Below are positions 1 through 10,846 of a stretch of DNA of 64,000 bases, piece after piece. Location: contig NC_088312.1 of NCBI RefSeq assembly GCF_910592395.1, positions 14,130,579-14,194,578 on the forward strand. The letters are read 5' to 3'. The notes under the pieces are model-generated. The model did no database searches, was not told the origin of the DNA, and was given only the letters and a program-made list of their open reading frames with translations. The position numbers and the translations under genes were made by a program. Numbering within the stretch: the first letter of the stretch is position 1; each line of letters starts with the position of its first letter. This stretch comes from Lineus longissimus. Lineage: Eukaryota; Nemertea; Pilidiophora; Heteronemertea; Lineidae.

Positions 1-274
1 CATGCTTCGTGACAGCATCTTTGGTGATGTTTGTTGTCCCTAAAAAAATTAAGATCTTTGTTACATCATCCTCACCTGAGAAAGATATACACAGTAAATA
101 AAATAACCACCTACCAAAAATTGTTTAGTATAAATAATCTGTGTCATGAAAATGAATGGAGGCCTAGGTGTTAAAAATCTATCAGAAATTCATGTAAAGA
201 AGGAACCTAAAGAATCGATTTTGATTGATATTATAAGTTCTAGTACTTGTCAAGCAACACCACAATCCACGTGG

Positions 275-754
275 TCATGGCTCATGGCTCTCTTTACAAA
301 ACATTGTCGAAGAGCCAATCAGGATAGGGAACAGACGCCATGTGATGAAACGGGTGCAGACGATGCAGACGATGCAGACAACGTGGTTCCAACCATCGCT
401 GACAATCCATACCATCCTGCCAAAAACGGCGATTATCTTCTTGATATCATTGATGCTACATAAAATAAACATTATTTCAGTTCGATTGGTAGCATGATTT
501 TTCGATGCATATCGCCCGAAGATAACTTTTGGACCGATGAAACGCGATGGAGCATAGAAAAACGACCCACCTTCTAAATATTTATTGAACTCATTAAGCA
601 CTCGTCCTCTCACTAGCCCCTTGGCTTTGATAAATCGGTCGAATTTGTTGCAGATTTTGCAATGTAAGATGCGTATTGTCTCTTTGTCATCGGAAAGTTT
701 GTAGCCAAACTCTTCGTGGTTGATTGGCCAGGATAGAAATGTTTTTGATTTCAT
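275..754 (-). CDS. Putative zinc-finger-like coding exon (unidentified)
   Basis: Open reading frame of 159 residues from the first ATG at 754. The first ~90 residues look protein-like: WPINHEEFGYKL, then a Cys-x2-Cys pair in HCKICNKF, then a basic stretch. This loosely resembles the N-terminal zinc fingers of hAT/ZBED-type transposases and their domesticated relatives. The last ~50 residues are low-complexity (VCIVCIVC) and probably intronic or 3' noncoding read-through. CCAAT/ATTGG motifs and a TGACGTCA-like element lie upstream at about 800-850, compatible with a promoter. I do not recognise the gene. It could be an exon, a transposon remnant or a chance frame. Confidence 0.25.
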   Translation of the reverse strand: MKSKTFLSWPINHEEFGYKLSDDKETIRILHCKICNKFDRFIKAKGLVRGRVLNEFNKYLEGGSFFYAPSRFIGPKVIFGRYASKNHATNRTEIMFILCSINDIKKIIAVFGRMVWIVSDGWNHVVCIVCIVCTRFITWRLFPILIGSSTMFCKESHEP

Positions 755-778
755 CGTGTCGACCGCACATGGACGCAA

Positions 779-1905
779 CCTTCACCTGCTTATAATATTA
801 AGCGCGATTCTGATTGGTTGAAAGTTTAGGCCAGTCATGACGTCACTCCGGGGAAACCTCGGGGAAACCCGGAAGCGTTCTAATTATGCATGATGGCGGC
901 AGTGTGGTTGGAATGGTGAACAGCGGTTGAGAGCGATTCTCGGGAACGGGCGGGCGTGATCACGCTGGTAAAAAGCAGAATTACGGGCGGTATCTTGGTC
1001 GCGCCGGTAGGTTGTCGACGGGCACAATGAATCACTCCAGAAAATATTTTTTACGGGCGTTTACGGGCGCCGGCGCGGTCGCGCCCGTTTCCTGACTGAC
1101 ACTGCATATCATGTTTTTGTGGCATGTGAAAGTACTGTCCTTTGTCTTGTTCCTTTTAAAGAGAGACCCATGAGCGCGTGTCGACTCCACTCGCCAATGA
1201 AGGGAGGCTGAGTATATAAGCTGAACCTTAACAGTCAGTGACTCCTGTGTGAGATTGAGCTAGGAAATATCCTGTGACCTCTAATCAAACGCCATGGCCA
1301 GGTTGCTCAATAGGTGTTGGCATTGAGTCCTAACATTACTGTTGTAAATGAGATAAATCTCAATGAGCTGGCGATGGTGTTAGAGACGCAACTGGGCCCA
1401 GTATGAATAATCGGAATGTAAACAATGTATAGTAAAAGTCATTTTTAGGCAGGATTGCCATCCCTAGGTGTGTAGATAATTCCTTCTGTTGTGGTCCGAT
1501 TTTCATCAAGCAACCGTTTACACTGACGGATCGAAATATCTTTTCCTGGAAAGAAGATTGATGAGTGTGGACATAGCTTTGCAGAGCAAGTTGATCAGTG
1601 GTAACATTCAGTACACATTAAACTAGCTACTATCAATTAACTCTGAGGTGTCAGCTAATCATTGCAGCAAAAGATGTACAAATTGAGTACATTAATTCAT
1701 AGGAAAATAAATCTTTTTTTCTGTCATGGCAGAAAATATGCAGTGTGTGTTCGTGCGGGGGGGGGAGGGATCCTTTTCTTTAAATACTAAAGTATGACAA
1801 GCAGTCTTTCTGCATGCGATGGGTATTTTATAAATGCTGATACATTGCGTAAAAAGACCTACTTACAGCGGCCGGAGAGGTGGGGGCTTGTTGCCACACC
1901 TGAAC
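779..1905. other. No gene seen; GC-richer promoter-like DNA then unique sequence
   Basis: About 1.1 kb with no convincing ORF. 800-1090 holds CCAAT-like words, a TGACGTCA-like site and repeated ACGGGCG/GGGCGCG words, compatible with a CpG-type promoter region. A 10-base G run sits near 1758. Confidence 0.4.
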
Positions 1906-1962
1906 AATAGAGATAAATAGAGACAAATAGAGACAAATAGAGACAAATAGAGACAAATAGGC
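1906..1962. repeat. 10-bp microsatellite (AGAGACAAAT)n
   Basis: About five tandem copies of a 10-mer close to AGAGACAAAT. A short degenerate tract (gcccaaatat) follows. Confidence 0.9.
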
Positions 1963-2236
1963 CCAAATATATATCAATGTATCGATGCAGGTTACCAGAT
2001 TTGAAAAGTACTAAGATGTCTAAGTGACTTGCTCTAGAATCAAAAGCGAAAAAATAAAGTAAGGAACATTGCACAAATGGTTCGTGTCAGTTATCCAACT
2101 CTATTTTCAGAGCAATATTAAGTTATCGGAAGTGATATCATTATTTGAAGACTTTACATCTTGTGATCATTGCTTGTGAGTTATTAGAAATCAAAACTTT
2201 TAGGAGAGGCTTTGAACTACCAAGTCGTTATCTTAC

Positions 2237-2626
2237 CTGTACACGGTGGCTTTTTACAAGGTCTGAATGTCTTGTCGTAAGGTTTAGCATAAGCCTTATC
2301 ACTCTTTGTTTTGCACAGGGAAATACTGCAATGTTTTGTCTTATTGAAGAAGTACATGTAGGCTCCTGAACAAAGTGTGGTGTTGGCACAAGCCTCTTTG
2401 CAATCATCTTCAGTTTTCACAGTCTTGTGGAACATTGATTCCTTTCCATGAGCTATATATGGAGAACGAGATTGACCGTTTGAGTAAATGCAGGAAAGTG
2501 TACAAGGAGTGTCTTTTTGTGAAATAGAGTAAGTAACTTTGACCACCACCCAGCCTTCTCCATGTCTCATGTGGACACAGGATTGGTAGACATGGCCAAT
2601 AGACCAGTGTGAATTATAAAACTTAC
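2237..2626 (-). CDS. Exon of an extracellular PAN/Apple-like domain protein
   Basis: A 390-nt internal exon on the minus strand. The acceptor is TTAAGACAG and the donor is ACAG|GTAAGA. It encodes about 130 residues rich in spaced cysteines. The segment DDCKEACANTTLCSGAY followed by HCSISLC has the Cys spacing and hydrophobic core of PAN/Apple modules, which occur in secreted or membrane proteins and bind protein or carbohydrate. A 21-nt exon lies upstream at 2722-2742, and its phase (ending one base into a codon) fits this exon. No start or stop codon is present, so this is a gene fragment continuing on both sides. WSC or another small Cys-rich module is an alternative. Confidence 0.5.
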
Positions 2627-2721
2627 CTGTCTTAATCAAAATAAAGCGAATTATGACGAGGTGATAATTTCAAAATATCTGTTGAAGGGTTGTATTGGAC
2701 GTCTGTCGTCTGAAAACTTAC

Positions 2722-2742
2722 TCTTGCACTTTTGCATTCGAT
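2722..2742 (-). CDS. 21-nt micro-exon upstream of the PAN-like exon
   Basis: Read on the minus strand, TTGTTGCAG precedes 21 nt that end at a GTAAGT donor. The end phase matches the start phase of the exon at 2237-2626. Only splice signals and phase support it. Confidence 0.35.
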
Positions 2743-4160
2743 CTGCAACAAGAAGAGGAATTATTAGTTATTTGCCTATTTATTTTTTGATTCAATCATT
2801 CTTTCCATCCTTCCTAGAGTACCGGTTCTCACCTTGATAAATGGATAACAGTGAAAAGATACGAAATGAAATAACAAAACGAGCCAAAGATTCGGGCGGG
2901 TAATGATGACTCTCATGACTGTTAGTGGCTGCCTTACCAGCAAGTCGATGATTATTATCTACATATACATATCGACGACCGTATATTCAAAAACCTGAAT
3001 TAGAATCACAGGAAATACAGTTTATCCACAAAAAAACCCACATATCAACACATGAATTAAGTTCGGCGATATTACCTCGCACTTACATTTGCGTAATCCG
3101 CCTTGATTTTCTGTCAAGATGTTAAAAATGTGTTGTTTACCTGATACCAGTCATGCAACTTCATGTGGGATTAAACCTATTGAACAGTAACCTCGGCGCC
3201 CATCCAAAACCGATTGGAACCTTGACCAGCTTGCTTCGATCATCAGCCTTCGTCATTTCGTCTTTCGAGAGACGCCAATTGATGGGATCTAATTTTGTTC
3301 GTTTAGGGTCTGGCAATTGCTGGGCTGAAATCAATAAGTTACGTACACTTAAAAATATTCAGGGTTACCTAAATTTTACGAGTCTGACTCAGGGTAACCT
3401 AAATTTTACGAGTCTGACTCATATTTTCGAGTTTCGCGAGAGGGGTAAAAAAGTGACTTAATTAGCAAGAAAATAACAACACAATGATAGGCTTAACCAT
3501 CGAAAATACATCTTTATGTCATTTACAGTGCATGTCGTGACATCTGAAACGGGCATTTATCGCACCCCATTCTGCTGTTGTTAAACGTTATACACTAGTA
3601 AAATGTTAGCATTGTTAACGCTGATCTGCGAATCTATTAGACATCTAGTATACGGCCGCGATAACATGTTAGCCTTGATCATCGAATGTTTTGTTGGTGC
3701 GATACCTTACTGAAACCGCACCCTTTTGTCGAATCGCGAAGTTAGTACGATAACTTATTCTCGTCGTTCAACGATCTCTATTTGTTTATGTGAAGTTTCG
3801 TCGGGGGTACTTCTCCTTGCTCGGCATTAACTCACGCTAATAATACCTTCATGTCTATAAAACTCCTTTATTCCTTCGACACAGAATCCTCACATCTCAT
3901 CTAAAACCATGCCGTCTTCACCCTCTCCACTCCTACGGTGTCTCATCATGGTCCCGTCCCGGCAGCCTCCGACCAGTGGCGCCATCTGGCCTAAGGCCAA
4001 CACAGCAAGAGCTACCAAGATCACCACATTTATAATATATTTGCTGCTAGATTTGACATAAAAGGCCAAAGGTGGGTGCGACCCTCCCGTGTCTCTGAGC
4101 CTTCTTATAGGCCAACATAAACTGACGCGCGGGTAATTTTTTATTTATTCTATTGGCTTT
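2743..4160. other. No gene seen; one exact 30-bp tandem duplication
   Basis: Intronic or intergenic-looking sequence. Bases 3361-3390 are repeated in tandem at 3391-3420 with one mismatch (ggttacc/ggtaacc). No other supported feature. Confidence 0.5.
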
Positions 4161-4628
4161 AGGGCAGAGACCTGTATTCATCCACGACCGGAAGTGTGGC
4201 ACAGTCACATAGAGCTTATCAAAATGTCAAGTTGTGGTAAATACATGGCTGGGATGGGCCAAAGTGGAATTAATTCTCAATCTGTGGTTGATTCTTAATC
4301 TACAGAGTCAGGCCATCACAGAAATATGCTTTTTGATAATATATTTAAGAAAATGTGGTCTCACTGGTCAGTTTAGAACTTGTACTTTGACAGGGCCATA
4401 TCAATGCGCCAGTGACGTTTTGATGGATATGGTGTACGGAAATCTTTTTTTCTCAGGCAATCGGTATTGGAATTTTTTAAAACTTTATTATGCTATTGGC
4501 AAAGGGTTCTTCTTGACACATATAAAATTTTGTGCAGATTGATTGGTCCAATGAGTATTTTTTTTACCAAAACCTATGCACAACAATGTACACGTAATGT
4601 ACACATGTTTTAATAGAGGACTCTGGCC
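4161..4628. repeat. Dispersed repeat, copy 1 (partner at 34902-35465)
   Basis: About 470 bp that recurs at 34902-35465 with only scattered substitutions. The shared block starts at AGGGCAGAGACCTG and ends at GAGGACTCTGGCC, where this copy abuts the Penelope-like element. A 102-codon frame is open in both copies, but it encodes nothing recognisable and is probably incidental. Copy 2 carries a LINE-tail insertion that is absent here. Confidence 0.85.
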
Positions 4629-4806
4629 TTTAGTTGGACAGTTTATAACCTGATAACTCTGGATAATATTGACTTACATTTCATAAGCTTTCGGACTCAG
4701 CCGAGTCCTTGGTCACATGATCACTCGTGACGTCATCGGGCGTAGTGATCGGCGGGGATCCCGAATTCGACTGTGCCCCCCCCTCCTGACTCTGGTCCTC
4801 AAGATG

Positions 4807-5745
4807 TTACTCCAGATTGGAGAGAGAGATTGTGTCGGCCGCCGTCCTTGTTAAGTCAACAAGTGTGGGTTTTAACGTACGAATGTGAATCGCCTCCTTC
4901 ACTCCTCGTTCGTACCACCTCGGTTCAACCTCCAACACTTTGGCATTTTCAATGTCAATGTTATGTCCTGGTTCCGCGGTGTGAATGTGGCGTGACACCT
5001 CTGAAGTGGTGGAGCTCGGGCGTCTGTGTTCCAGGAATCTAGCTTTAAGCGATCGTTCTGTCTCCCCTACGTATGAAGCTGCTGGGCAGTCCCCGCATGG
5101 GATGTGATACACGGGTCCAGTGACTTGGTGTTTATCCAGCTTATCCTTAGGTCGTACTAAGAGTTGCCTCAAGGTGTTGGTGGGCTTGAAAAAGGCCTGG
5201 ATGTTATAGCGTTTGAGGATTCTCCTTAGTTCTTCCGGGAAACCTTTAATGTAAGGGAGGACAACCGGGTACCGTTTCTTCGCTGTGCTGGGGGTTCTAG
5301 TAGGAGGCGTGGGTTGTTGTTCTGCCTGAACCTGGTGCTTGGGATCTTTCAGGATCCAACTAGGATAACCGTTGAACGACAGGGCAGTTTTGACGTGCTG
5401 GAGTTCCGCTCCCTTATCCTTGGGATCGCTGACGATGGTTACCTTTCTGAAGACCCTGGTTTTAATGCTGCGATCTTTATTGACCACAGACCATGTGTCG
5501 AGGAAAGCGAGGGCTCTCTCTGTCCTGTCACCGACGGTTTCCTGATCGCTCACAGGGATGGTGACTTCTGGCTCTTTGGTCCACTTTATGTCATGGTCAA
5601 TGCTGTTCAGGTGGTCAGTGAACTGTTGTGAGTGGGCCCTCTTCAGTTTAGTATGTGTATCGTCCACATATCGTCTCCACCATGTAGGGGGTTGGCTGCT
5701 GTTCTGATGGCTTTTCGCTCGAAATCCTCCATGTACAGATTGCAA
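4807..5745 (-). pseudogene. PLE reverse transcriptase C-terminal part plus GIY-YIG endonuclease
   Basis: A 312-residue frame. The N-terminal part carries the RT active-site box WRRYVDDTHT (YVDD). The thumb/linker region follows, including YNIQAFFKPTNTL and VRPKDKLDK. The last ~100 residues are a GIY-YIG nuclease: YHIPCGDC, then SYVGETERSLKARFLEHRR. In Penelope-like elements this enzyme nicks the target for RT priming. The frame lacks the RT fingers and palm motifs before YVDD, which lie in a separate frame at 5812-6036. Confidence 0.85.
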
Positions 5746-5811
5746 ACTATGAGGGAGACTGGGGACCCCATAGCTGCTCCGTGTATCTGTTGATAGAACT
5801 GTCCTTGGTAT

Positions 5812-6036
5812 TTAAATTATGTACAATTCAAACAGAGGCCTAGAAGAGTCACAATGTCTTGGGGGGGCCATGGGGGTCCTATCCTTCAAAGTGTCGTCCT
5901 CTTCGAGCTTCTTCTTGATCAAAATCAGAGCTTTGTCCACGGGGACGCTGGTGAATAGGGCAGAGACATCATAGGATCGGAGCTCCTCGATCGAAGCTCC
6001 TCGATCACTACGCCCGATGACGTCACGAGTGATCAT
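5812..6036 (-). pseudogene. PLE reverse transcriptase N-terminal fragment
   Basis: Contains SYDVSALFTSVPVDKAL, the RT segment with the first catalytic aspartate. In Penelope-like RTs it reads approximately D-V-x-S-L-F-T-x-V-P. It is out of phase with, and separated from, the YVDD frame, showing internal deletion or frameshift. The 120-bp inverted end begins inside this frame at 6002. Confidence 0.75.
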
Positions 6037-6578
6037 GTGACCAAGGACTCAGCTGAGTCCGAAAGCTTATGAAATGTAAGTCAATATTATCCAGAGTTAT
6101 CAGGTTATAAACTGTCCAACTTTCAATCTACCTGGATAGATGAGTCTCGATAGTGATATTCTATTGGCTTTGTTATTTACCGTATACCCAGTTTGTATCT
6201 ATAAAGGGACTATAGAAATGACTGGTCGGTCACAGTTAGGGACCACCGTGACCAACCCTGGAAGGCCACGCCCTGGGGCATCGCCAATGCATTCATTTGC
6301 ATCCTGCTCTCACCATCCTCGAAAACAAAGGTTCACATGCTCTTACTACTGTAAACAGTGCCGGAATGGTCTTGAGAAGAACTGGTTCCTCTCTACACAC
6401 TATGCAGGCGCGTAAGCTTGCTTTTTAATCGGGCATTGGGGTGGCGGTTGCACAAGGCTGTCGGTGGGTAACGCTAACTGGCATTTTGATGTTTAATTTT
6501 CCCGGCCATGGTGGGCAGAAACGCATTTTCTTCTGTGCCCCCACCTCCCATAGCCTAGCCACGCCCCTAGGTCTGTAG

Positions 6579-6757
6579 CTGGTGTAAAAGTAGAAAATGT
6601 CCCACTTGAAAAAGTGTCCGGCCCTATTGTATTCTCTTACTTAGTATATGGTTCTATAGAGGCCGTGACTGACAATAGCGCAGAGATTGAAGCGCTTAAT
6701 AGAATCCTTTGTTCCCCGGACATACTTTCCTGGGACATTTCAAACTTCTACGCCTAT
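6579..6757. mobile_element. MITE-like inverted repeat, TGTCC family, copy 1
   Basis: About 180 bp whose ends are imperfect inverted repeats: GTAGAAAATGTCCCA on the left and TGGGACATTTCAAACTTCTAC on the right. A related copy lies at 9845-10023. A more diverged possible relative at 21731-21890 shares TCTAAAGAGGCCA. No coding capacity. Confidence 0.6.
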
Positions 6758-7149
6758 AGTCTATAATTATCTCCCCTGCCTTTGTTGGCTTCAGCACTTA
6801 ACGGATTTCGAGACGGTGAATCTGATTTAGTAACTCACACAACGTAGTGAGTGTAATGGTTACGTGTGTATAAAGTGTAAACAAAATTCATATATCCATC
6901 ATGTCCATCGAATCTGAAAAAATTTGTGCAGACCCATGACAATTCTGGTTCCGGTACAGTTTGTCGCATTCCATACGGGCCGCGCTTGCCGATCCTGCTT
7001 TCACGACGCACCGCAACCACAGTTACCATGATTCCCATTGTTTCCTTCCTCGTGACGCAATTATTTCATGACGTCATGAGCCATTGACCATTAACGCAAG
7101 TAGATTTATTCACACCGGCGCCACTGTCCTGGAGTGCGGGTGTGGGACA

Positions 7150-7686
7150 CATGTATCTAAAAATCGTCTGCTAGAACATACAGGATAACAACGTCGGCGG
7201 AGACAGTTGTGACATTTCATTGCATACGAAGTAAACGTCCTCTTCTTCTCGATTTACGTACTTTACTCAAAAAAAGTCAGTTTTAACACAACTGCACAAA
7301 TATAGAGTGGTCATAATGCTCCATTTGGATAGAGATTTGACGGACTGATTTGGAAATTCATTCCAACCATGCAACTGTTTCAGAAATGAGAAAAAGCTCC
7401 TGGGTGTCATGACATGCATGGTGTGTCTTGCCTCTGCATTTTTGTACTCAGGCATGTCAGAGGGTTTTCAATTTTCATATCATTAAAGAAATAATTCATT
7501 CCAATCTACAAGTATATCAATCACATCATTTATTTAAAAATCGTCTGCTAGGACATACAGGACAACGTCGGTGGAGACAGTTGTGACATTTCAATTTTCA
7601 TTGCATAGAGATTTGACGGACTGATTTGGAAATTCATTCCAACCATGCAACTGTTTCAGAAATGAGAAAAAGCTCCTGGGTGTCAT
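7150..7686. repeat. Local direct duplication, second copy split by a LINE
   Basis: The blocks at about 7153-7228 and 7330-7420 recur at about 7533-7600 and 7606-7686. The second copy stops at GGGTGTCAT and resumes at GACATGCAT (9456). The first copy reads straight through GGGTGTCATGACATGCAT and therefore preserves the pre-insertion site of the LINE. Confidence 0.8.
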
Positions 7687-9450
7687 CAATCAATCAATCA
7701 ATCAATACATATTACTTATATAGCGCCCCAATTACTCCGCAGGAGAGTATTCTGGGGCGCTATCCCTCCCGTAGGCAGCTGCAAATAGGTGGGCCTTCAG
7801 GAGGGACTTGAAACCTTCAATGGAATCGGCATGGTGGACGCTCGTCGGCAGCTGATTCCACAGTCTTGGAGCAGCTGCCGAGAATGAGCGTCCACCGAGA
7901 GTTGGATGCTTGAACCGGGGAACCTCCAGGAGCATCTCAGATTCAGATCTAAGGCCAGAGCGCCCAGTTCTTTTTAATTGAATCATGGATCTGAGATACT
8001 CCGGAGCTTCACCAGTCAAGCACTTAAACACCAGGAGCAACATTTTGTACTGGATCCTGAATTTGACAGGAAGCCAGTGTAGCTGTGCCAAAACAGGGGA
8101 AATGTGGTCAAACTTGCCCACCAAACACACAACTCTTGCCGCTGAGTTAAAAACCCGTTGCACCTGGTTTGTAGCCCTGGCAGGTATACCATCGAGGAGA
8201 GCATTGCAATAGTCAAGGTGGGCAATGATGAAAGCATGTACCAAGGTCTTGGTCGTTTTCTCCGAGAGGAATTTACGGATTTGGCGTATCCGGTAGAGAC
8301 CGTAGTAGGCCTTGGCACACACTTTGTTGACATGGGTATCCATCGACATATTGCTGTCAAACCAAGCTCCAACATTTCGGACGCATTTGACGGGATGGAT
8401 ATCGGTATCTCCCACCCTGACTGATACAATGCTCACCTTGGCAATTTGCTGTCGTGTGCCGAAGATGGCAAACTCAGTCTTTGTGTCGTTTATCATAAGT
8501 TCATTTTCAATGTACCATGATCTGACATCAGCAATGCAACGCTCAATGGCTGCTACTGCGTCTGTCTGGGAGGTAGGTGGCAATGGTTTAAAAGCCAAAT
8601 ACAACTGGTTGTCATCAGAGAAACCGTGGGCAGATGGCAGATGATTAGCAATGAGGCTGTACAGTCTTGACACATAAAAAAGGAATAGCACAGGACCTAG
8701 ACAGCTCCCCTGTGGCACGCCACATCTAAGCATGAAGTCCCTGGGCTCGCCACCCTTCAGTACAACCCGCTGCCCCCTGTCTCTGAGATAACAACTCAGC
8801 CAGTCCAGCGCACGGCCACTCACACCGAAGTCAATGTTCAAAATTTCCAGTAGCCTAGAAGTGTTCACAGTATCGAAAGCAGCGCTGAGGTCTAGCATCA
8901 CCAGTAACACCACTTCCTGCTTGTCCATGCTCATGAGGATGTCATTTTGCACTTTTATGAGAGCAGTCTCAGGTGAATGATTTTTCCGATATGCGGACTG
9001 AACGACAGGCAGTGGAGCAGATGACTCACTATGTGCGACCAGTTCCTGCACAACCGCTTTCTCCACCAGTTTGGAAATGAAGCTCAAGTTGCTCACTGGT
9101 TTATAGTTCGAGAAGACCCGATTGAGCCCCGGCTTCTTCAATATTGGAGTGAGAAGAGCTGTCTTCCACTGGTCCGGTACAAATCCTGACACCAGTGACT
9201 GATTGACTATTTCAGTAATAACTGGTAGAAGCTCACCAGCCAGGTAGGAATTGGGTCGAGACCACATGTAGCATTTGAAGAGCTCATGATGATTCGTTGG
9301 ACCTCCTCCTCGGTGAGGGGCGAAAAAGACTCAAGAGTGGCTGAGGGCTGTTGGGTAATGACCTCAGTTGGTTCGACAGTTACACTGTGGACCTTGTCCC
9401 TGATAATGTCAATCTTGCGAATAAAGAATTCACCAAAGTCATTCACCAAA
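7687..9450 (-). mobile_element. 5'-truncated L2/CR1-type non-LTR retrotransposon
   Basis: The minus-strand 3' end is GGGGCGCTATATAAGTAATATG followed by (ATTG)n, a tail type seen in L2/CR1-group LINEs. The element holds the RT and C-terminal region, but the 5' half is missing, as usual for LINE copies. It is flanked by GTCAT at 7682-7686 and 9451-9455, a likely 5-bp target duplication. An unoccupied paralogous site is present at 7405-7420. Confidence 0.9.
7732..9267 (-). pseudogene. L2/CR1-type LINE reverse transcriptase
   Basis: A 511-residue frame containing the RT palm: DLSAAFDTV (first Asp), GVPQGSCLGPVLF, then FSDDNQLY in place of the usual Y/F-ADD. The thumb and the C-terminal RT-adjacent region common to CR1/L2 follow (HLDYCNALL, HWLPVKFRI, RLWNQLP). 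The serine in FSDD is unusual. The upstream part of the same protein (LTEEEVQRIIM, CGLDPIPTWLV) is in another frame at 9207-9455, so there is a frameshift near 9245. Confidence 0.9.
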
Positions 9451-9589
9451 GTCATGACATGCATTCAATTATTATTTCACCACAAAGAGCTGCTTCTTCC
9501 AGCAGATATGAGACAGCCACCGGGGCGGGGACTATTTCTTTATGGGGCCTTATTGTTCAGCGTCTCCAAGGATTTTTAGAGTCCAATGT

Positions 9590-9745
9590 GGGGGGGGGGG
9601 GTTGGGGGGGCCTTCCCCCCAATGTACTGACTAAAACCTGTCACTTTCAGAGAACGGGGGAGGAGGTTTGGGGGACTCATCCCCCAATGTACTGGCTATA
9701 TATGTCAGAAGGACGGGGGTTTGGGGGGCTCCCCCATGTCAAACA
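9590..9745. repeat. G-rich tandem repeat
   Basis: Two to three degenerate ~75-bp units with long G runs and CCCCCAATGTACTG words. They begin with an 11-base G run near 9590 that is interrupted by TT. Confidence 0.6.
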
Positions 9746-9844
9746 GTTGTGTGAGTTCACTAGAGATTGCTCTTTACATATTAGTGGTAGGGTATAACGT
9801 CGTGAGTTGTGATTGGTAGGGACCTCGACGGACGGCCGCGGGAT

Positions 9845-10023
9845 CCGTTGTAAAGCAGAAAATGTCCCCGTGTTGAAAGTGTCCGGTCCTTTTGTGTTCT
9901 GAACTCTTATGGCGCATGGTTCTAAAGAGGCCATGGCCGTCAATAGCTTAGGAATTTAAGCGCATAAGAGAACCCTTTGTTCCTTGGACATCTATCCGAG
10001 GACATTCTATACTTCTACACCAG
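9845..10023. mobile_element. MITE-like inverted repeat, TGTCC family, copy 2
   Basis: Diverged copy of 6579-6757. It shares AAAATGTCC, AGTGTCCGG and TTCTA-AGAGGCC words. The left end GCAGAAAATGTCC and the right end GGACATTCTATACTTCTAC form an imperfect inverted repeat. Confidence 0.55.
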
Positions 10024-10049
10024 AATGGCCAGGCGGCCAGATCAGGGTT

Positions 10050-10112
10050 CGCCAGTCTACCTCTCTGGCTGGGCACCACCTCCACAGCTGGGAACCTCTC
10101 TGACCAGGCACC
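10050..10112. repeat. Three-unit array of an ~18-bp word (ACCTC...GCACC)
   Basis: Successive words ACCTCTCTGGCTGGGCACC, ACCTCCACAGCTGGGA and ACCTCTCTGACCAGGCACC. Related words recur beside array-element copy A (22060-22120, reverse orientation), beside copy B (48258-48295), and once in every 169-bp satellite unit at 14.6-20.8 kb. Confidence 0.6.
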
Positions 10113-10448
10113 ACGGATGCGCATGCTCCGTTCGGATCTATTCCGTTTCCGTTTTGATCACTTCCGGTAACGCAGGCGCATTGAAGTTGAGGAAAATATT
10201 AACTTAATATCGTATCCGTATTTCGCGTAGCTAATGCCTGAAATGCAGTGGCAGTGCCCAATCATGGCATAGTGATAGTAGTAAGGTGGATGCCTCATAG
10301 ACATAGACAGTCATACTATGTACTGTAACGTAAATCATGAAATACAGGCCACAGGCACAGCACAGGGCGTCTCCAAAAAAGGTAATCCTGAAAGAACAGA
10401 AGGGGTCAATACTGATTTGATTGCATACTTTTAAATACGGGAAGCTGA

Positions 10449-10740
10449 TTGCCTATACTGCAGCACAAGAGACCAACTTGTCACCGAGCAGTCCGAACCT
10501 GGAACCAGCTTCCAGAAGCAACAAGATCAGCTGAGACTGCCGAGGAGTTCCTGCCGAGTGCTCCTAGCCTCCCATCAGTAGACAACAAGCACGCCTTTTT
10601 TAATCAAGACTTTTTTAACCAAGACGTTTTTATCATCGCACCCAAGATTTTATCTCCCCGCACCGTCTACTCATGGGCAAACAACAACATGGTTCACAAC
10701 GCGCAAGACTATGCCCAACCCGGCAGATGATGATGATGAT
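10449..10740 (+). pseudogene. 3' end of a second LINE with (GAT)n tail
   Basis: The frame contains VRTWNQLPEATRSAETAEEF, the motif that closes many CR1/jockey-type LINE polyproteins. About 190 bp of 3' sequence follow and end in a short GATGATGATGAT tail at 10728-10740. Only the extreme 3' end of the element remains. Confidence 0.7.
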
Positions 10741-10846
10741 ACTGACAATTCAATGCTTGTTTATTTGTTTACCACAAAATGGGATCTCATTTATACTGTC
10801 GAATGGTTTGTTTGGTGTTTCCCAGGCTGCCAAGCGCAGTACAATC

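Larger units (their letters stand above)
4632..6121 (-). mobile_element. Penelope-like retroelement (PLE), truncated, with 120-bp inverted ends
   Basis: 1490 bp bounded by a nearly perfect 120-bp inverted repeat: 4632-4751 and the reverse complement at 6002-6121. Between the ends, the minus strand encodes reverse transcriptase pieces followed by a GIY-YIG endonuclease, the defining order of Penelope-like elements. Terminal repeats in direct or inverted orientation are known for this class. The RT is interrupted, so this copy is dead. Confidence 0.85.

Noticed and set aside
4234-4542. 102-codon ORF conserved in both dispersed repeat copies (also 35071-35379)
   Set aside because: Conservation is equal in all frames as expected for recent repeat copies, and the protein has no recognisable features.
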